Shown: piece by piece, positions 63,414-64,000 of the stretch
Numbering within the stretch: the stretch's first letter is position 1
Layout of the letters: each line of letters begins with the position of its first letter
Assembly: GCA_963750045.1 (NCBI GenBank)
Contig: CAVVPD010000005.1
Span: 248,001-312,000 of the forward strand
DNA: 64,000 nt
From: DASUAS01 sp963750045
GTDB lineage: Bacteria; Actinomycetota; Acidimicrobiia; IMCC26256; DASPTH01
Reading direction: 5' to 3'
Notes under the pieces: generated by a model
Told to the model about the DNA's origin: nothing
Seen by the model: the letters and a program-made list of their open reading frames with translations, nothing else
Databases searched by the model: none
Translations under genes and position numbers: made by a program

Positions 63414-64000
63414 GTGGCCGACACCAGCGAGGACTTCATCTACGTACGCGAGCGGCGGCTGCCGTACGAGACCTTCGACGCGGACAACCACCTCTACGAG
63501 AACCAGGACGCGCTGACCAAGTTCCTGCCCAAGAAGTACGAGGGCGTCGTCAGGTACGTGGACGTGGGCGGGCGCACCAAGCTGGCGCTGCGCGACAAGA
63601 TCAGTCACTACATCCCGAACCCGACCTTCTCGAAGGTCGCGGTGCCCGGGAGTTGGGGCAACACCGCGGAGAACCGCGGGCAGGGCGAAGCGTCGGTGGG
63701 CGTACGGGGGTCAAGCCGAAAGCGATGCCGAGCCCGACGGCGTTCTTCGATCCCGAGCCGCGCCTCGCCCTGATGAAGGACATGGGGATCGACCGCACGC
63801 TGCTCTGGCCGACGCTGGCCAGCGTGCTGGAGGAGCGTCTGGCCGACGACCCGGACCTGGTCGTCGTCATCGTCCACGCCCTGAACGAGTGGATGCACGA
63901 GCACTGGACCTACGTCTACTCCGACGCGATCTTCTCCACGCCCATCATCAGCCTCGCCGCGGGCCCGGAGAAGGCCGTCGAGGAGTTGCACTACATCCAC
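63414..64000 (+). CDS. Amidohydrolase family protein, N-terminal part (one frameshift, cut by window edge)
   Basis: About 195 residues visible. The first frame has PYETFDADNHLYENQDALTK, where F-D-A-D-N-H-L-Y is the metal motif of amidohydro_2 proteins, then KKYEGVVRYVDVGGRTKLAL. Restoring one G in the run at 63706-63710 gives GVRGVKPKAMPSPTAFFDPE, then LALMKDMGIDRTLLWPTLAS and VVIVHALNEWMHEHW, a normal continuation. The GTG at 63414 has GAGGGGAG upstream. The protein continues beyond the window. Confidence 0.82.

Overview
The window is high-GC DNA of an actinobacterial type. Starts are often GTG and genes are packed tightly, with many 4-base start/stop overlaps (ATGA, GTGA). There is an MscL, a class II LysS and LeuS, a FolP2-type dihydropteroate synthase homologue, a ComEA/ComEC pair, and many SDR, LLM-monooxygenase, crotonase, thiolase and amidohydrolase genes. 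This content suits a catabolically versatile Actinomycetota, perhaps of the class Acidimicrobiia or a relative of mycobacteria. That placement is inference from gene content; there is no rRNA here to confirm it.

Layout. 1-3.1 kb (minus): a catabolic cassette of SnoaL-like protein, SDR, DUF1214 protein and a cytochrome P450 cut by the window edge. 3.2-6.2 kb (plus): an ASCH protein, then a LolD/MacB-type ABC exporter coupled to a lipoprotein. 6.2-12.2 kb: a crotonase, then a five-gene plus-strand hydrolase cassette (amidohydrolase, alpha/beta hydrolase, phosphotriesterase-like lactonase, HSL-type esterase, SDR). 12.2-15 kb: membrane proteins, including a three-module flippase/pseudokinase protein. 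15.1-18.6 kb (minus): a coupled LLM-SDR-VOC-amidohydrolase operon. 18.7-29.6 kb: cyclopropane-fatty-acid synthase, HlyIII, ABC-F ATPase, flavin reductase, LLM protein, DUF2889 protein, membrane proteins, an amine-oxidase-like flavoprotein and an HhH-GPD repair protein. 29.6-38.4 kb: a triple repeat, a Thr/Pro-rich membrane protein, MscL, thiolase, PlsY-like protein, MFS transporter, DegV, hydrolase, LysS and a secreted protein. 38.4-43.8 kb: acyl-CoA-type metabolism (SDR, CaiB-type CoA transferase, thiolase-like protein, crotonase). 43.9-48.9 kb: EAL phosphodiesterase, beta-propeller, methyltransferase and an ArsR-SRPBCC-MDMPI-like operon with two palindromic operators. 49.0-54.0 kb: an accessory island ending beside tRNA-Ala(GGC). 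It holds a recombinase-type HTH remnant, a small conserved protein, a P-loop kinase coupled to a truncated gene, a decayed IS3 element, an EcsC protein and an unknown protein. 54.1-64 kb: leuS, crotonase, nitroreductase, comEA-comEC-folP2-like-holA, a Rieske protein and the start of an amidohydrolase.

The most important caveat is the reading-frame quality. At least 18 otherwise normal genes, including lysS, carry a single-base frameshift. Most look like one extra G or C in a short GG/CC/GGG/CCC run, and a few like one missing base in a longer run. Correcting one base restores the expected family sequence in nearly every case, so I treat these as consensus errors and annotate the full-length genes. 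The IS3 remnant is different: it carries several shifts and lacks its left part, so it looks genuinely decayed.

How the genes work together. Three operon-like cassettes (P450/DUF1214/SDR; five-gene hydrolase/SDR; LLM/SDR/VOC/amidohydrolase) plus scattered crotonases, thiolases and a CoA-transferase suggest oxidation, ring or ester opening, and beta-oxidation-like breakdown of complex organic substrates. The substrates cannot be read from sequence. The best place to look for undescribed biology is the 49-54 kb island.
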